From contig NZ_JAIELN010000007.1 of NCBI RefSeq assembly GCF_019753045.1, positions 245,582-309,581 on the forward strand: a DNA stretch of 64,000 nt, written 5' to 3'. This document shows, piece by piece, positions 25,134 through 33,816 of the stretch (position 1 is its first letter; each line of letters opens with the position of its first letter). A program made the translations under genes and the position numbers. Origin of the DNA: Hyphomicrobium sp. (GTDB lineage: Bacteria; Pseudomonadota; Alphaproteobacteria; Rhizobiales; Hyphomicrobiaceae). The notes under the pieces were generated by a model. That model was not told the origin of the DNA and did no database searches. It worked only from the letters and a program-made list of their open reading frames with translations.

Positions 25134-26470
25134 TGACAGAGCACCAGAGAAACTGGCTCGGAACGCCGCCTCGTAAGTCGGCGACATTCGACGACGCGAC
25201 GCTCGCTGAGATCCGGCGTGCGGCAGCGACCGGCATCTATGATATTCGCGGCGGCGGCTCGAAGCGCCGGATGCCGAACTTCGACGATCTTCTGTTGCTT
25301 GGCGCATCCATGTCTCGTTACCCCCTCGAAGGGTATCGCGAAAAATGCGGCACCGAAGTCGTCATCGGTTCGCGATTTGCAAAGAAGCCCATCAAGCTTT
25401 CCATCCCGATTACGATCTCGGGCATGAGCTTCGGCTCGCTCTCGGCCAATGCCAAGGAGGCTTTGGGTCGTGGTGCGAGTCTCGCGGGAACGTCGACCAC
25501 GACCGGCGATGGCGGCATGACACCGGAAGAGCGTGGCCAATCGAAATATCTCGTCTATCAATATCTGCCGTCGCGCTACGGTATGAACCCCGACGATCTG
25601 CGCCGCGCCGACGCCATCGAGATCGTCATCGGTCAGGGAGCCAAACCCGGCGGCGGCGGCATGCTGCTCGGCCAGAAGATCTCGGACCGCGTCGCGCAAA
25701 TGCGTCAGCTGCCGAAGGGCATCGATCAGCGCTCAGCGTGCCGTCATCCGGATTGGACTGGCGCCGATGACCTGGAAGTCAAAATCAACGAGCTGCGCGA
25801 AATCACGGACTGGGAAAAGCCGATCTATCTGAAGATCGGTGCCAGCCGGCCGTACTTCGATGTTCAGCTGGCGGTGAAGTCCGGCGCTGACGCGATCGTT
25901 CTCGATGGCATGCAGGGCGGAACGGCGGCGACACAGGAAGTCTTCATCGAGCATGTGGGCATTCCGCTGCTCTCGGCCATTCGCCCTGCCGTGCAAGCGC
26001 TTCAGGACCTCGGCATGCATCGCAAGGTGCAGCTCATCGTATCCGGCGGTATCCGCAACGGCGGCGACGTCGCGAAGGCGCTTGCACTCGGAGCCGATGC
26101 AGTCGGGATCGGAACCGCCGCGCTTGTTGCCCTTGGCGACAACGATCCGCGCTGGGAAGCCGAATATAACAAGCTCGGCACCACGGCCGGTTGCTACGAC
26201 GATTGGCACGAAGGCAAGGATCCGGCCGGTATCACCACCCAGACGCCGGCGCTGATGGAGAGGCTCGATCCCGTCGCGGCCGGCCGCAGACTGGCGAACT
26301 ACCTGAAGGTTCTGACGCTGGAGGCGCAAACCCTGGCGCGCGCTTGCGGCAAGAACCACCTCCACAACCTCGAGCCGGAAGACCTGGTCGCTCTCACCAT
26401 GGAAGCTGCCGCTATGGCGAGAGTGCCGCTGGCCGGCACGAACTGGATCCCGGGATCGCCGGGGTTCTGA
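25133..26470 (+). CDS. glxD: FMN-binding glutamate synthase large-subunit-like protein (GlxD/MgsC-like)
   Basis: A 445-residue TIM-barrel FMN protein of the GltB central-domain family. Motifs are ITISGMSFGSLSANAKEALGRG, QGAKPGGGGMLLGQKIS (substrate loop), LDGMQGGTAATQEVF and the FMN phosphate loop VSGGIRNGGDVAKALALGADAVGIGTAAL. The Cys residues around residues 350 and 405 probably contribute to an iron-sulphur cluster, as in glutamate synthase. It should complete an amidotransferase/synthase with the two upstream subunits, making glutamate or an N-alkyl-glutamate. The operon ends in a hairpin just downstream. Confidence 0.85.
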   Translation: MTEHQRNWLGTPPRKSATFDDATLAEIRRAAATGIYDIRGGGSKRRMPNFDDLLLLGASMSRYPLEGYREKCGTEVVIGSRFAKKPIKLSIPITISGMSFGSLSANAKEALGRGASLAGTSTTTGDGGMTPEERGQSKYLVYQYLPSRYGMNPDDLRRADAIEIVIGQGAKPGGGGMLLGQKISDRVAQMRQLPKGIDQRSACRHPDWTGADDLEVKINELREITDWEKPIYLKIGASRPYFDVQLAVKSGADAIVLDGMQGGTAATQEVFIEHVGIPLLSAIRPAVQALQDLGMHRKVQLIVSGGIRNGGDVAKALALGADAVGIGTAALVALGDNDPRWEAEYNKLGTTAGCYDDWHEGKDPAGITTQTPALMERLDPVAAGRRLANYLKVLTLEAQTLARACGKNHLHNLEPEDLVALTMEAAAMARVPLAGTNWIPGSPGF

Positions 26471-26491
26471 AGCGTTCGTCAGCGGGTGTGT

Positions 26492-26523
26492 GACGCCGCC
26501 CTGGTCCACGACAGGGCGGCGTC
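26492..26523. terminator. Stem-loop between convergent genes
   Basis: A 12-base-pair perfect stem (GACGCCGCCCTG with CAGGGCGGCGTC) and an 8-base loop lie between the synthase operon and the convergent regulator gene. There is no long T run, so terminator function is likely but not certain. Confidence 0.6.
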
Positions 26524-26550
26524 GCCGGTGAGCCGGCGAGAAGGAACGGC

Positions 26551-27222
26551 CTATTCGCCGTAGAAAATGATCGCGAGAAATTTGATCCGATCGTCGAGAA
26601 GCTTCTCCGGTCCGTGCACGACTTCGCCGGAGAAAGTGAACGCATCGCCAGGCTCGATCAGATACGTATGTTCGCCGAAACGGTACTCCATTCTCCCCTG
26701 AAGCATATAGATGAACTCGGTGCCAGGGTGGGCGAAGCGGGGGTAAGTCTCGCTCTTTTTGTCCATCTCAATGAAGAACGGCTCGAACAGCTTTCGCGGT
26801 CCCCGGTCATAGGAGAGAAGGCGATATGTGTGGCCAAACTTGGTGCCGACCCGAACGACTTCCATCTGTTCGGTGCGCTTCACGAGCTGAGCGCTACCCT
26901 GCTTAGTGTCTGTCTCCTTGAAAAGATCCGCCAGCCCAATGCCGACGGCGGCGCACAAACGCTCGAGAGCATCGAGACTTGCGGTCGCCATGCCGTTTTC
27001 AATTCGACTGAGCATCGCGCTCGAGAGTCCCGCGCCGGCGCTGAGATCGGAGAGTGTGAGATTTGACTCCAACCTTCGGCGCTTGATGACAGCTCCGATC
27101 CGTTGTTCCAGCGGAACGTGCGCCAAGTCGTGGCGATTGTTGAGCTCGTTGGCGGCAGTCTTCTCGGCGGACGACTTTCGCGTTGTGGGCCGCGTTTTGA
27201 GGCCGGCCTTTTCTTTTGTCAT
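26551..27222 (-). CDS. XRE-cupin transcriptional regulator (PuuR-like)
   Basis: A 223-residue protein with a Lys-rich leader, a helix-turn-helix at about residues 40-95 (IGAVIKRRRLESNLTLSDLS, then LSSAMLSRIENG), and a C-terminal cupin barrel (FAHPGTEFIYMLQGRMEYRFG, then YLIEPGDAFTFSGEVVHGPE) that would bind a small effector. This family includes PuuR, the repressor of putrescine catabolism that works with PuuB-like oxidases. It sits between the synthetase operon and the permease, and inverted repeats with TTGCA half-sites occur upstream of both. It is the natural candidate for local control. Confidence 0.85.
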   Translation of the reverse strand: MTKEKAGLKTRPTTRKSSAEKTAANELNNRHDLAHVPLEQRIGAVIKRRRLESNLTLSDLSAGAGLSSAMLSRIENGMATASLDALERLCAAVGIGLADLFKETDTKQGSAQLVKRTEQMEVVRVGTKFGHTYRLLSYDRGPRKLFEPFFIEMDKKSETYPRFAHPGTEFIYMLQGRMEYRFGEHTYLIEPGDAFTFSGEVVHGPEKLLDDRIKFLAIIFYGE

Positions 27223-27379
27223 TCGTCGCTCTTTTCTGGGTTCGCGCTTTATCCATTAAAGCGGGTTGGCTCGAAAGCAAACACAGCCGCGGTGACCAAC
27301 GCACGTGCAATAAGTGCCCATTTATTGCTCTTCGCGACTGCAAAACAAACAGAATATCGAAAATTTCAAGATGCAGTCT

Positions 27380-27405
27380 ATGCAAAATACTTGCATATGA
27401 TGCAT
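27380..27405 (+). promoter_or_regulatory. Candidate operator upstream of the permease
   Basis: ATGCAA-AATAC-TTGCAT (27380-27396) is a perfect inverted repeat. The overlapping TTGCAT-ATG-ATGCAT (27391-27405) has the same 6-3-6 geometry as the repeat upstream of the synthetase gene. Located 69 to 94 bases before the permease start. Confidence 0.4.
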
Positions 27406-27473
27406 CTTTGTGAATATGTCGCGCGATGTTTTGACAGAGCACGCATCAGGAAATCTGTAGGGGAGATCTTCGC

Positions 27474-29231
27474 ATGACCGTGGTGACACCAACCCGAAAC
27501 GTGGATGTGGGCGCCGCGCCCGCTGACTCCCACGGCTTGCATCGAACGCTCGACTGGAAGGGTGCCTTTTGGATCGCCAGTGGCGTTCCCGCGCTGGTTT
27601 TGATCTCGATCGGTGGGATGGGGGCGACGGCAGGCAAGCTTGCCTTCCTCGTGTGGATGATCTCTGTCGTGATGGGACTGATCCAATCCTACAGCTACGC
27701 CGAAATCGCCGGCCTGTTTGCAAACAAGTCGGGCGGAGCGGCCGTTTACGGCGCCGCCGCCTGGCTGCGCTACAGCAAGCTCATCGCGCCGCTGTCCGTT
27801 TGGTGCAATTGGTTTGCCTGGACGCCGGTCTTGTCTCTCGGTTGCGCCGTCGCCGCCGGATACATTCTCAATGCGATCGCGCCGCTTCCCACATTTACAG
27901 CGGATTCTCCGCAAGTGCTCGCGTGGCTGCAAGACGCGTCGCATGCAGCGGCGATTGCCGGCAAGTCAGGCGCAGATGCGGCGAACATTGCCATCACGGC
28001 GCTGACCGCGGACGCAACGCCATTCATCCGCTCATTCAAGCTTTTGGATTTCTCGTTCTTTGGCTTGGCGAAGATCGAGGTCGGGGCAACGTTCTTCATT
28101 GGCGCCGCCTTGATGCTCGCAACTTTCGCTGTTCAGCATCGCGGCATTCTCGGAACGGCGCGCATCCAGATGTGGATCGGGCTGCTGGTCATCGTGCCGA
28201 TGCTGATCGTCGGCATCGTGCCGTTTCTGACAGGAAACGTCGACTATTCGAACTTCACGCCCTTGGTCCCGCCAAACGGCGCCTGGGACAATGCCGGCTG
28301 GACGATGTTCCTCGGCGCGTTGTTCATTGCAGGCTGGTCGAGCTACGCATTCGAGACGGCCGTCTGCTATACGCGTGAATTCAAAAATCCCGCTGCCGAC
28401 ACGAAGAAAGCGATCATCGCCGCGGGCATCCTTTGCGTTGTGGTCTACTCGCTTGTCGCGGCCTCATTCCAAGGGCACCTTGGCCTTCAAGGCATGACAC
28501 AGCCCGGCATTGTCGACGGAACGGGCGTCGCGGCAGCCATGGGCGACATGGTGGGCGGGAGCAACGCCATCGTCGTCCATCTCCTCGAGATGATGATGAT
28601 CCTCGCCTTGATCCTTGCGATCATGATGGCGATGGCCGGTTCTTCGCGCACGCTCTACCAGGGTGGCGTTGACGGCTGGCTCCCGAAATATCTCGGGCAC
28701 GTCAATGAGCATGGCGCGCCGACGCGGGCTATGTGGACCGACTTGGTCTTCAATCTTGGCCTCCTGACGTTCGCCGCCTCGGACGCCACCGCCTACTATT
28801 TGATCCTGTCGATTTCGAACGTCGGCTACATGCTCTTCATCTTCCTGAACCTGCAGTCGACCTGGATTCACCGCATCGACAGCCCGCATATCAAGCGCCC
28901 CTATCGCGCGCCGAACTGGCTCGTCGCGCTTGGTGCGTTCCTTGGCTTCGTAAACCTTGCACTCATGGGAGCGGGTGCCAAAGTGTGGGGCAATCCGAAT
29001 GCGCTTTGGTACGGGTTGATCTTTGCAGCGTTGATCATCCCGGTGTTCCTCTACCGACACTACATTCAGGATGGCGGCAAATTCCCGAACCACATGCTCG
29101 AAGACCTGGATCTCAAGAGCCAGGATTTGGGCGAACGGCGAGCGGGGATTCTTCCCTACCTTACGCTCATCCTGGCGGCCGCCGTCGTTCTGGCGTCGCA
29201 CTACTACTTCCAGCTTCCTCCCACGCCTTAG
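27474..29231 (+). CDS. APC-superfamily amino acid/amine permease
   Basis: A 585-residue integral membrane protein with about 12 to 14 hydrophobic segments. The first, FWIASGVPALVLISIGGMGAT, carries the unwound helix 1 typical of APC transporters, followed by SYSYAEIAGLFANKSGGAAVYGAAAWL. There is a long periplasmic loop around residues 145-190, and a GSSRTLYQGGVDGWLPKYLG consensus motif late in the protein. The last segment precedes the C-terminus. It probably imports the amine or amino acid handled by the neighbouring oxidase and synthetase operons. Its own operator-like repeats suggest co-regulation. Substrate unknown. Confidence 0.85.
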   Translation: MTVVTPTRNVDVGAAPADSHGLHRTLDWKGAFWIASGVPALVLISIGGMGATAGKLAFLVWMISVVMGLIQSYSYAEIAGLFANKSGGAAVYGAAAWLRYSKLIAPLSVWCNWFAWTPVLSLGCAVAAGYILNAIAPLPTFTADSPQVLAWLQDASHAAAIAGKSGADAANIAITALTADATPFIRSFKLLDFSFFGLAKIEVGATFFIGAALMLATFAVQHRGILGTARIQMWIGLLVIVPMLIVGIVPFLTGNVDYSNFTPLVPPNGAWDNAGWTMFLGALFIAGWSSYAFETAVCYTREFKNPAADTKKAIIAAGILCVVVYSLVAASFQGHLGLQGMTQPGIVDGTGVAAAMGDMVGGSNAIVVHLLEMMMILALILAIMMAMAGSSRTLYQGGVDGWLPKYLGHVNEHGAPTRAMWTDLVFNLGLLTFAASDATAYYLILSISNVGYMLFIFLNLQSTWIHRIDSPHIKRPYRAPNWLVALGAFLGFVNLALMGAGAKVWGNPNALWYGLIFAALIIPVFLYRHYIQDGGKFPNHMLEDLDLKSQDLGERRAGILPYLTLILAAAVVLASHYYFQLPPTP

Positions 29232-29284
29232 CTTTCGGGGGCCGGACGCCCCTGAGCTCGAAAATGTTCCTCAGACGAAAAGTT

Positions 29285-29317
29285 GCTGCGGGGGCCTGCT
29301 CCCGCAGCTTTGTTTTT
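29285..29317 (+). terminator. Rho-independent terminator after the permease
   Basis: The stem GCTGCGGG (29285-29292) pairs with CCCGCAGC (29301-29308) and is followed by TTTGTTTTT. The rest of 29318-29600 holds a short GGCTGC/GCAGCC hairpin near 29550-29568 and no gene that I can support. Confidence 0.8.
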
Positions 29318-29600
29318 GGGTCGAGTAGCAGCAACTCATATGTCTCACTCTCAGTGAACAGCTCTTGTTGCCACAACAACGTCAGTTGGACGTGAAAAGG
29401 GTTCAGTGACATCGCGGGCTCCGAGTGGCCAGCTCGGGTTTTCTAAGTCCACTTTCCCAGTAAGTGTGGGACTTAATGCCTCCAGCCGTGTGGTAGAGCC
29501 GCATCGCCATTGACTGGGAAAACGTCAAATCGGAAGAATGCTGAGGGGGCTGCGGCGTAAGCAGCCGCGTCATCTGAGTGACCGCGGGGGGAAACCAAAA

Positions 29601-30674
29601 GTGACGAAACGCTGTGCACTGATTACCGGGGTAACCGGTCAAGACGGCGCCTATCTCGCTCGGCTTCTATTGGATAAGGGCTACACGGTTCACGGCGTAA
29701 AGCGACGTTCGTCATCGTTCAATACTGAACGAATTGACGATCTCTATTTGGACCCCCACGAGGAAGAGACCCGGTTCTTTCTTCATTACGGAGATCTGAC
29801 CGACGCGACCAACCTCATTCGTCTCATCCAGGAGATTGGTCCGACGGAGATCTACAATCTTGCTGCGCAAAGCCATGTGGCGGTGAGCTTTGAGACGCCG
29901 GAGTATACCGCAAATTCCGACGGGCTCGGCCCGCTGCGAATTCTCGAAGCCATTCGTATCCTGGGGCTCGGCGACAAAGTCCGCTTCTACCAAGCGTCGA
30001 CATCGGAGCTTTACGGCAAGGTCCAAGAAAAACCCCAGCGTGAAACGACGCCGTTTTATCCGCGTTCGCCATACGCGGCGGCCAAGCTCTACGGCTATTG
30101 GATCACGGTCAACTACCGCGAGGCCTATGGCTTCCACGCGTCCAACGGCATATTGTTTAATCACGAAGGCCCGACGCGCGGCGAAACATTCGTGACGCGC
30201 AAAATTACGAGAGCAATTGCTGCGATTGAGCTGGGTCTGCAAGAGCGCTTGTTCCTAGGCAACTTGAACGCCCAACGCGATTGGGGACACGCGCGGGACT
30301 TCGTCGAGGCAATGTGGCTCATTCTGCAGCAGCCGGAGCCCGACGACTACGTCATCGCAACGGGAGAGATGCATTCCGTTCGTGAATTCGTCGAGCTGGC
30401 GTTTGCGAAAGTTGGCCGCCGGATCAAGTGGCAAGGTTCTGGAAAAGACGAAATCGGCGTGGACGAGAAGTCCGGGAAAGACCTTGTGCGCATTGATCCG
30501 CGTTACTACCGTCCGACCGAAGTGGAGGAGCTGCTGGGTGACCCGTCAAAGGCGCGCCAAAAGCTCGGCTGGCATCATAAGACGGACTTCAAGCAGCTTG
30601 TCTCCGAGATGGTGGAGAGCGATATGAAAGCGGTCGCCAGAGAGACCTGGCGCAAAGACCGTACAGCAAGCTGA
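29601..30674 (+). CDS. gmd: GDP-mannose 4,6-dehydratase
   Basis: A 357-residue short-chain dehydrogenase/reductase that converts GDP-mannose to GDP-4-keto-6-deoxymannose, the first step to GDP-fucose and related sugars. It shows the NADP-binding [19 protein letters not shown], the catalytic Ser-Thr region [11 protein letters not shown], Tyr-x-x-x-Lys in [10 protein letters not shown], and the substrate loop [19 protein letters not shown] 29601 is chosen because the protein then starts with the Rossmann strand. The 21 extra upstream codons are not conserved-looking. Next to fcl, it supplies fucose for surface polysaccharide. Confidence 0.95.
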   Translation: MTKRCALITGVTGQDGAYLARLLLDKGYTVHGVKRRSSSFNTERIDDLYLDPHEEETRFFLHYGDLTDATNLIRLIQEIGPTEIYNLAAQSHVAVSFETPEYTANSDGLGPLRILEAIRILGLGDKVRFYQASTSELYGKVQEKPQRETTPFYPRSPYAAAKLYGYWITVNYREAYGFHASNGILFNHEGPTRGETFVTRKITRAIAAIELGLQERLFLGNLNAQRDWGHARDFVEAMWLILQQPEPDDYVIATGEMHSVREFVELAFAKVGRRIKWQGSGKDEIGVDEKSGKDLVRIDPRYYRPTEVEELLGDPSKARQKLGWHHKTDFKQLVSEMVESDMKAVARETWRKDRTAS

Positions 30675-30689
30675 AGCAGGCCGAAAACC

Positions 30690-31673
30690 ATGGCAGTCAT
30701 AGACGAAAGCTTGCCTGCGATCGGATCCACATACCGCTACGATCTGCGGGGCAAAAGAGTTTTCCTTGCGGGACATCGCGGCATGGTCGGCTCGGCAATC
30801 GCGCGGCGATTGCAGGATGAGCACTGCGAGATTCTGACGTCTCCGCGAAGCGAATTGGATCTCCGGGATTCATCTGCAGTGGCTGCCTTCTTCAAGCGCG
30901 AACGCCCAGAGGTCGTCGTGCTGGCCGCCGCTAAGGTCGGGGGCATTTTGGCGAACGACTCTTATCCCGCGGATTTTCTCTATGACAACCTGATGATCGC
31001 AGCGAACGTGACGAAGAGTGCGGCGGATCACGGTGTCGAACGGGCGCTTTTTCTCGGATCGTCTTGCATCTATCCGAAGTTCGCCGATCAGCCGATCGTC
31101 GAAGCGGCGCTTCTCACCGGCTCGCTTGAGCCGACGAACGAGTGGTACGCGATCGCAAAGATCGCGGGCATCAAACTCGGGCAGGCCTATCGACGTCAAT
31201 TCGGTTGCGATTTTGTTTCGGCAATGCCGACCAACCTTTATGGACCGGGCGACAATTACGATCTCAATACAAGCCACGTGATTCCGGCCCTCATACGCAA
31301 GACGCACGAGGCGAAGATGTCCGGCGCGAAGTCTCTTGTTATCTGGGGTTCGGGCAAGCCGCGCCGCGAGTTTCTACACGTGGACGATTGCGCCAGCGCG
31401 CTGGTGCACATTTTGAAATTCTATTCAGAAGACGAACACATCAACGTTGGATCGGGCGAAGATATTTCAATCGCGGACCTTGCGAGAGTCGTGTGCAAAG
31501 TGGTTGGTTTCGAAGGCGAGATTGCGCAAGACTTGTCCAAACCCGACGGGACGCCGCGAAAGCTGATGGATGGGTCGAAGCTCAAGGCCCTCGGCTGGCG
31601 CCCGCAGATCAGTTTTGAGCAGGGTCTGGAAAGCACCTACCGGAATTATCTTGCGTCCGGTGAAGCGGCCTAA
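30690..31673 (+). CDS. fcl: GDP-L-fucose synthase
   Basis: A 327-residue epimerase/reductase. Motifs are [15 protein letters not shown] (nucleotide binding), SSCIYPK, the Tyr-x-x-x-Lys pair in YAIAKIAG, and [10 protein letters not shown]. It epimerises and reduces the product of Gmd using NADPH. It follows gmd by 15 bases and is probably co-transcribed. The product would feed the glycosyltransferases nearby and in the 58-63 kb exopolysaccharide region. Confidence 0.95.
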   Translation: MAVIDESLPAIGSTYRYDLRGKRVFLAGHRGMVGSAIARRLQDEHCEILTSPRSELDLRDSSAVAAFFKRERPEVVVLAAAKVGGILANDSYPADFLYDNLMIAANVTKSAADHGVERALFLGSSCIYPKFADQPIVEAALLTGSLEPTNEWYAIAKIAGIKLGQAYRRQFGCDFVSAMPTNLYGPGDNYDLNTSHVIPALIRKTHEAKMSGAKSLVIWGSGKPRREFLHVDDCASALVHILKFYSEDEHINVGSGEDISIADLARVVCKVVGFEGEIAQDLSKPDGTPRKLMDGSKLKALGWRPQISFEQGLESTYRNYLASGEAA

Positions 31674-31755
31674 AACAAAATCGTTCGGCAGGCGGCGCCA
31701 GCAGCCGGCTCTTGATTGAAGGCGCGCTCTCGATGCGTCCCTTGAGCAGCCGATT

Positions 31756-32259
31756 TTAATGAGGGGCACGGGGGCGAACGTCCTCGGGGGCGCGCTTCGT
31801 CAGATCGGGCGGATCCTCTCCAAGCGCTGTCGCGAGATCGATTTGGTGATCTTGCTCGTCGATGAGGATTTCACGGATTTGTTCCGCCATGGCGTATTCG
31901 CCTAAGGCCTCGCACTGTCGCACGCGCTGACGATAATTCATGATGGTTTGGTTTTCATTGTCGAGATCGTATCTCAACATGGTTTTGGGATCTTCCGAGA
32001 TCCGTACCGGCTTCGGCATCGCTACCGGCATTTTTCCAAGATAGTCCACCTGCCGCGAGATAATCAGAGCGTGTTTGAGTTCTTGGTGCGCATGCGTTTC
32101 CAACTGATCCGCAATGTTCATGTATTGCGCGCCTTTGAGGACCTGAGAATAGATCGTGTAGGAGATGATCGCCTGATACTCCCGAGCTAGATCCTCGTTC
32201 AGGAGGTCTGCCAGTTCGCTTCTCGTGACAGGTCTTTCAGAAACTCCGCTGGTAGCCAT
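31756..32259 (-). CDS. Ferritin-like (bacterioferritin-type) protein
   Basis: A 167-residue four-helix protein with paired carboxylate/His metal motifs: EDLAREYQAIISYTIYSQ, ETHAHQELKHA and EILIDEQDHQ. These are the E...ExxH pattern of ferritin-like diiron proteins. It lacks a recognisable haem Met ligand at the usual bacterioferritin place, so I keep the name general. It could store iron or destroy peroxide, which fits the stress genes elsewhere in the window. A near-perfect 22-base palindrome lies about 100 bases upstream of its start. Confidence 0.75.
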   Translation of the reverse strand: MATSGVSERPVTRSELADLLNEDLAREYQAIISYTIYSQVLKGAQYMNIADQLETHAHQELKHALIISRQVDYLGKMPVAMPKPVRISEDPKTMLRYDLDNENQTIMNYRQRVRQCEALGEYAMAEQIREILIDEQDHQIDLATALGEDPPDLTKRAPEDVRPRAPH

Positions 32260-32358
32260 GGCGACATTCCTTCATTCGGATTTGATGAGCGGCGGGGCGT
32301 TGGGGTTGCTGCAACTTGAAGGTGGAGACTGCCCGTGAAAATGCAATCGAACAGTGTT

Positions 32359-32380
32359 TGTTCTAAACGCGTTGAGAACA
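32359..32380. promoter_or_regulatory. 22-base near-perfect palindrome upstream of the ferritin-like gene
   Basis: TGTTCT and AGAACA flank a core that contains AACGCGTT. Ten of eleven base pairs match across the centre. It may be an operator for the minus-strand ferritin-like gene. The rest of 32,260-32,787 holds no credible gene, only a CGGGGCGCGCCCCG palindrome at 32571-32584. Confidence 0.35.
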
Positions 32381-32787
32381 GGCGAGTTTCGGAGCTGGCC
32401 GGAAATTCTGTCTTCGCGAGGCTGCGCGCGTCATCCACCGAACGCGCGGGGCAGGGCCGCAACTTCCGAAATAATAATCGTGCAAACACGCGCGCCGGCG
32501 CTGTCAATCGTGATGCCTGAGGTGTATGCGGACTAATCAGCTCATACCTAAGTTTATTTCAAGAATCAGACGGGGCGCGCCCCGCAAAAATCGAGTTAGT
32601 TCGAACGACATCGGCCGTTAGGTCGAGGATGAATCAAATGCAATTCAGTAGAGTGCATAAGGCCCCGTCCACACTGGAAAATGAAAAGTGTGAGCAAACT
32701 GCGGGCGCCCTATTTTACGAGATGATGCGTACAGCCATACGTTATGCGTGAGGTGAGTTTAACGAAGCCTCTGAAAGGCATTTTTTT

Positions 32788-33657
32788 ATGGATAAATTGC
32801 CGATCTCCTGTTTCATCATCGCAAAAAATGAAGCCGATCGTATTGCCCGTACCATCCGATCCGTTCGCCCGTGGGTCGATGAGATTGTCGTTGTCGACAG
32901 CGAAAGCACTGACGATACGGTCCGCGTAGCGGCAACCGAAGGGTGCCGTGTGATCACGCAAAGATGGCTGGGCTTCGGCGGACAAAAGCGATTTGCTGAA
33001 GATCAGTGCCGCAATGACTGGGTGCTGAATCTTGATGCGGACGAGGTGGTAACCTCGGCATTGAGGAGAGAAATTATCTCGCTCTTTGCGCATGTCGCCC
33101 CGCGCTTCGTCGCCTATGGCATGCCAATCGAACTCGTCTATCCGAACACCTCCCGGCCGAGGCGCTGGGCGCGCGATCACTGGTACGTGCGATTGTATGA
33201 TCGCCGGATAGTAAGGTTCCGCGATTCCATCGTGCACGATCTCGTCGTAACCGACGGCCACCCCGTGGGGATACTTCGCGCCCCCGCCTACCATTATTCG
33301 TTCCGGAGCTACGAGGACCTGAAGCGAAAGCTCGCCGAAAGGATGCAGCTCTCGGCGAAGCACGCCACCTCGACCCCCGCAAAGCTCCTGGCGCGCATGG
33401 CCATCGAGTTTCCCGTCAATTTCTTCAAGTACTACATTGGCAGACGGCATTTCATGGGAGGCAAGAACGGCCTCCGGTATTCATGGGTCCAGGCGGACTA
33501 CCGGCTGTTGAAAATTTTCCACATGTGGCGGGACAGAAGCTCTAAGGCTCGGGCCGAGCCCGATAGTATTGCCGATGGTCAAGAAAGTATCGAAGGTCAA
33601 ACCAACCCCAAAGCCGCTGCGGTTTCTCCGGCGGCAGAAATGCCACTGTACGGGTAG
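32788..33657 (+). CDS. Glycosyltransferase family 2 (WaaE/KdtX-like)
   Basis: A 289-residue GT-A fold enzyme. The N-terminus ISCFIIAKNEADRIARTIRSV and EIVVVDSESTDDTV form the nucleotide-sugar site, and LNLDADEVV is the DxD metal motif. The following EIISLFAH and the later RDHWYVRLYDRRIVRF stretch resemble the lipopolysaccharide core heptose/glucose transferases of the WaaE/KdtX family. GAAAGG precedes ATG 32788 by nine bases. It lies upstream of an MsbA-like exporter, which fits lipid A-core or capsule assembly. Confidence 0.85.
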   Translation: MDKLPISCFIIAKNEADRIARTIRSVRPWVDEIVVVDSESTDDTVRVAATEGCRVITQRWLGFGGQKRFAEDQCRNDWVLNLDADEVVTSALRREIISLFAHVAPRFVAYGMPIELVYPNTSRPRRWARDHWYVRLYDRRIVRFRDSIVHDLVVTDGHPVGILRAPAYHYSFRSYEDLKRKLAERMQLSAKHATSTPAKLLARMAIEFPVNFFKYYIGRRHFMGGKNGLRYSWVQADYRLLKIFHMWRDRSSKARAEPDSIADGQESIEGQTNPKAAAVSPAAEMPLYG

Positions 33658-33816
33658 CAGCCGTCGCCGTACTAACGAGCCGCACAGAGGGGGCGAGGGG
33701 CATCCGTGTGTGATGCGGAGGGCCGCAACCGTTGACTTTAGCCGGGGCGCAAATCAACGTACGTGTGACGGGCGGAAACCAACACAAATTCTACGACGGG
33801 CGACCTAGAGAAACCT

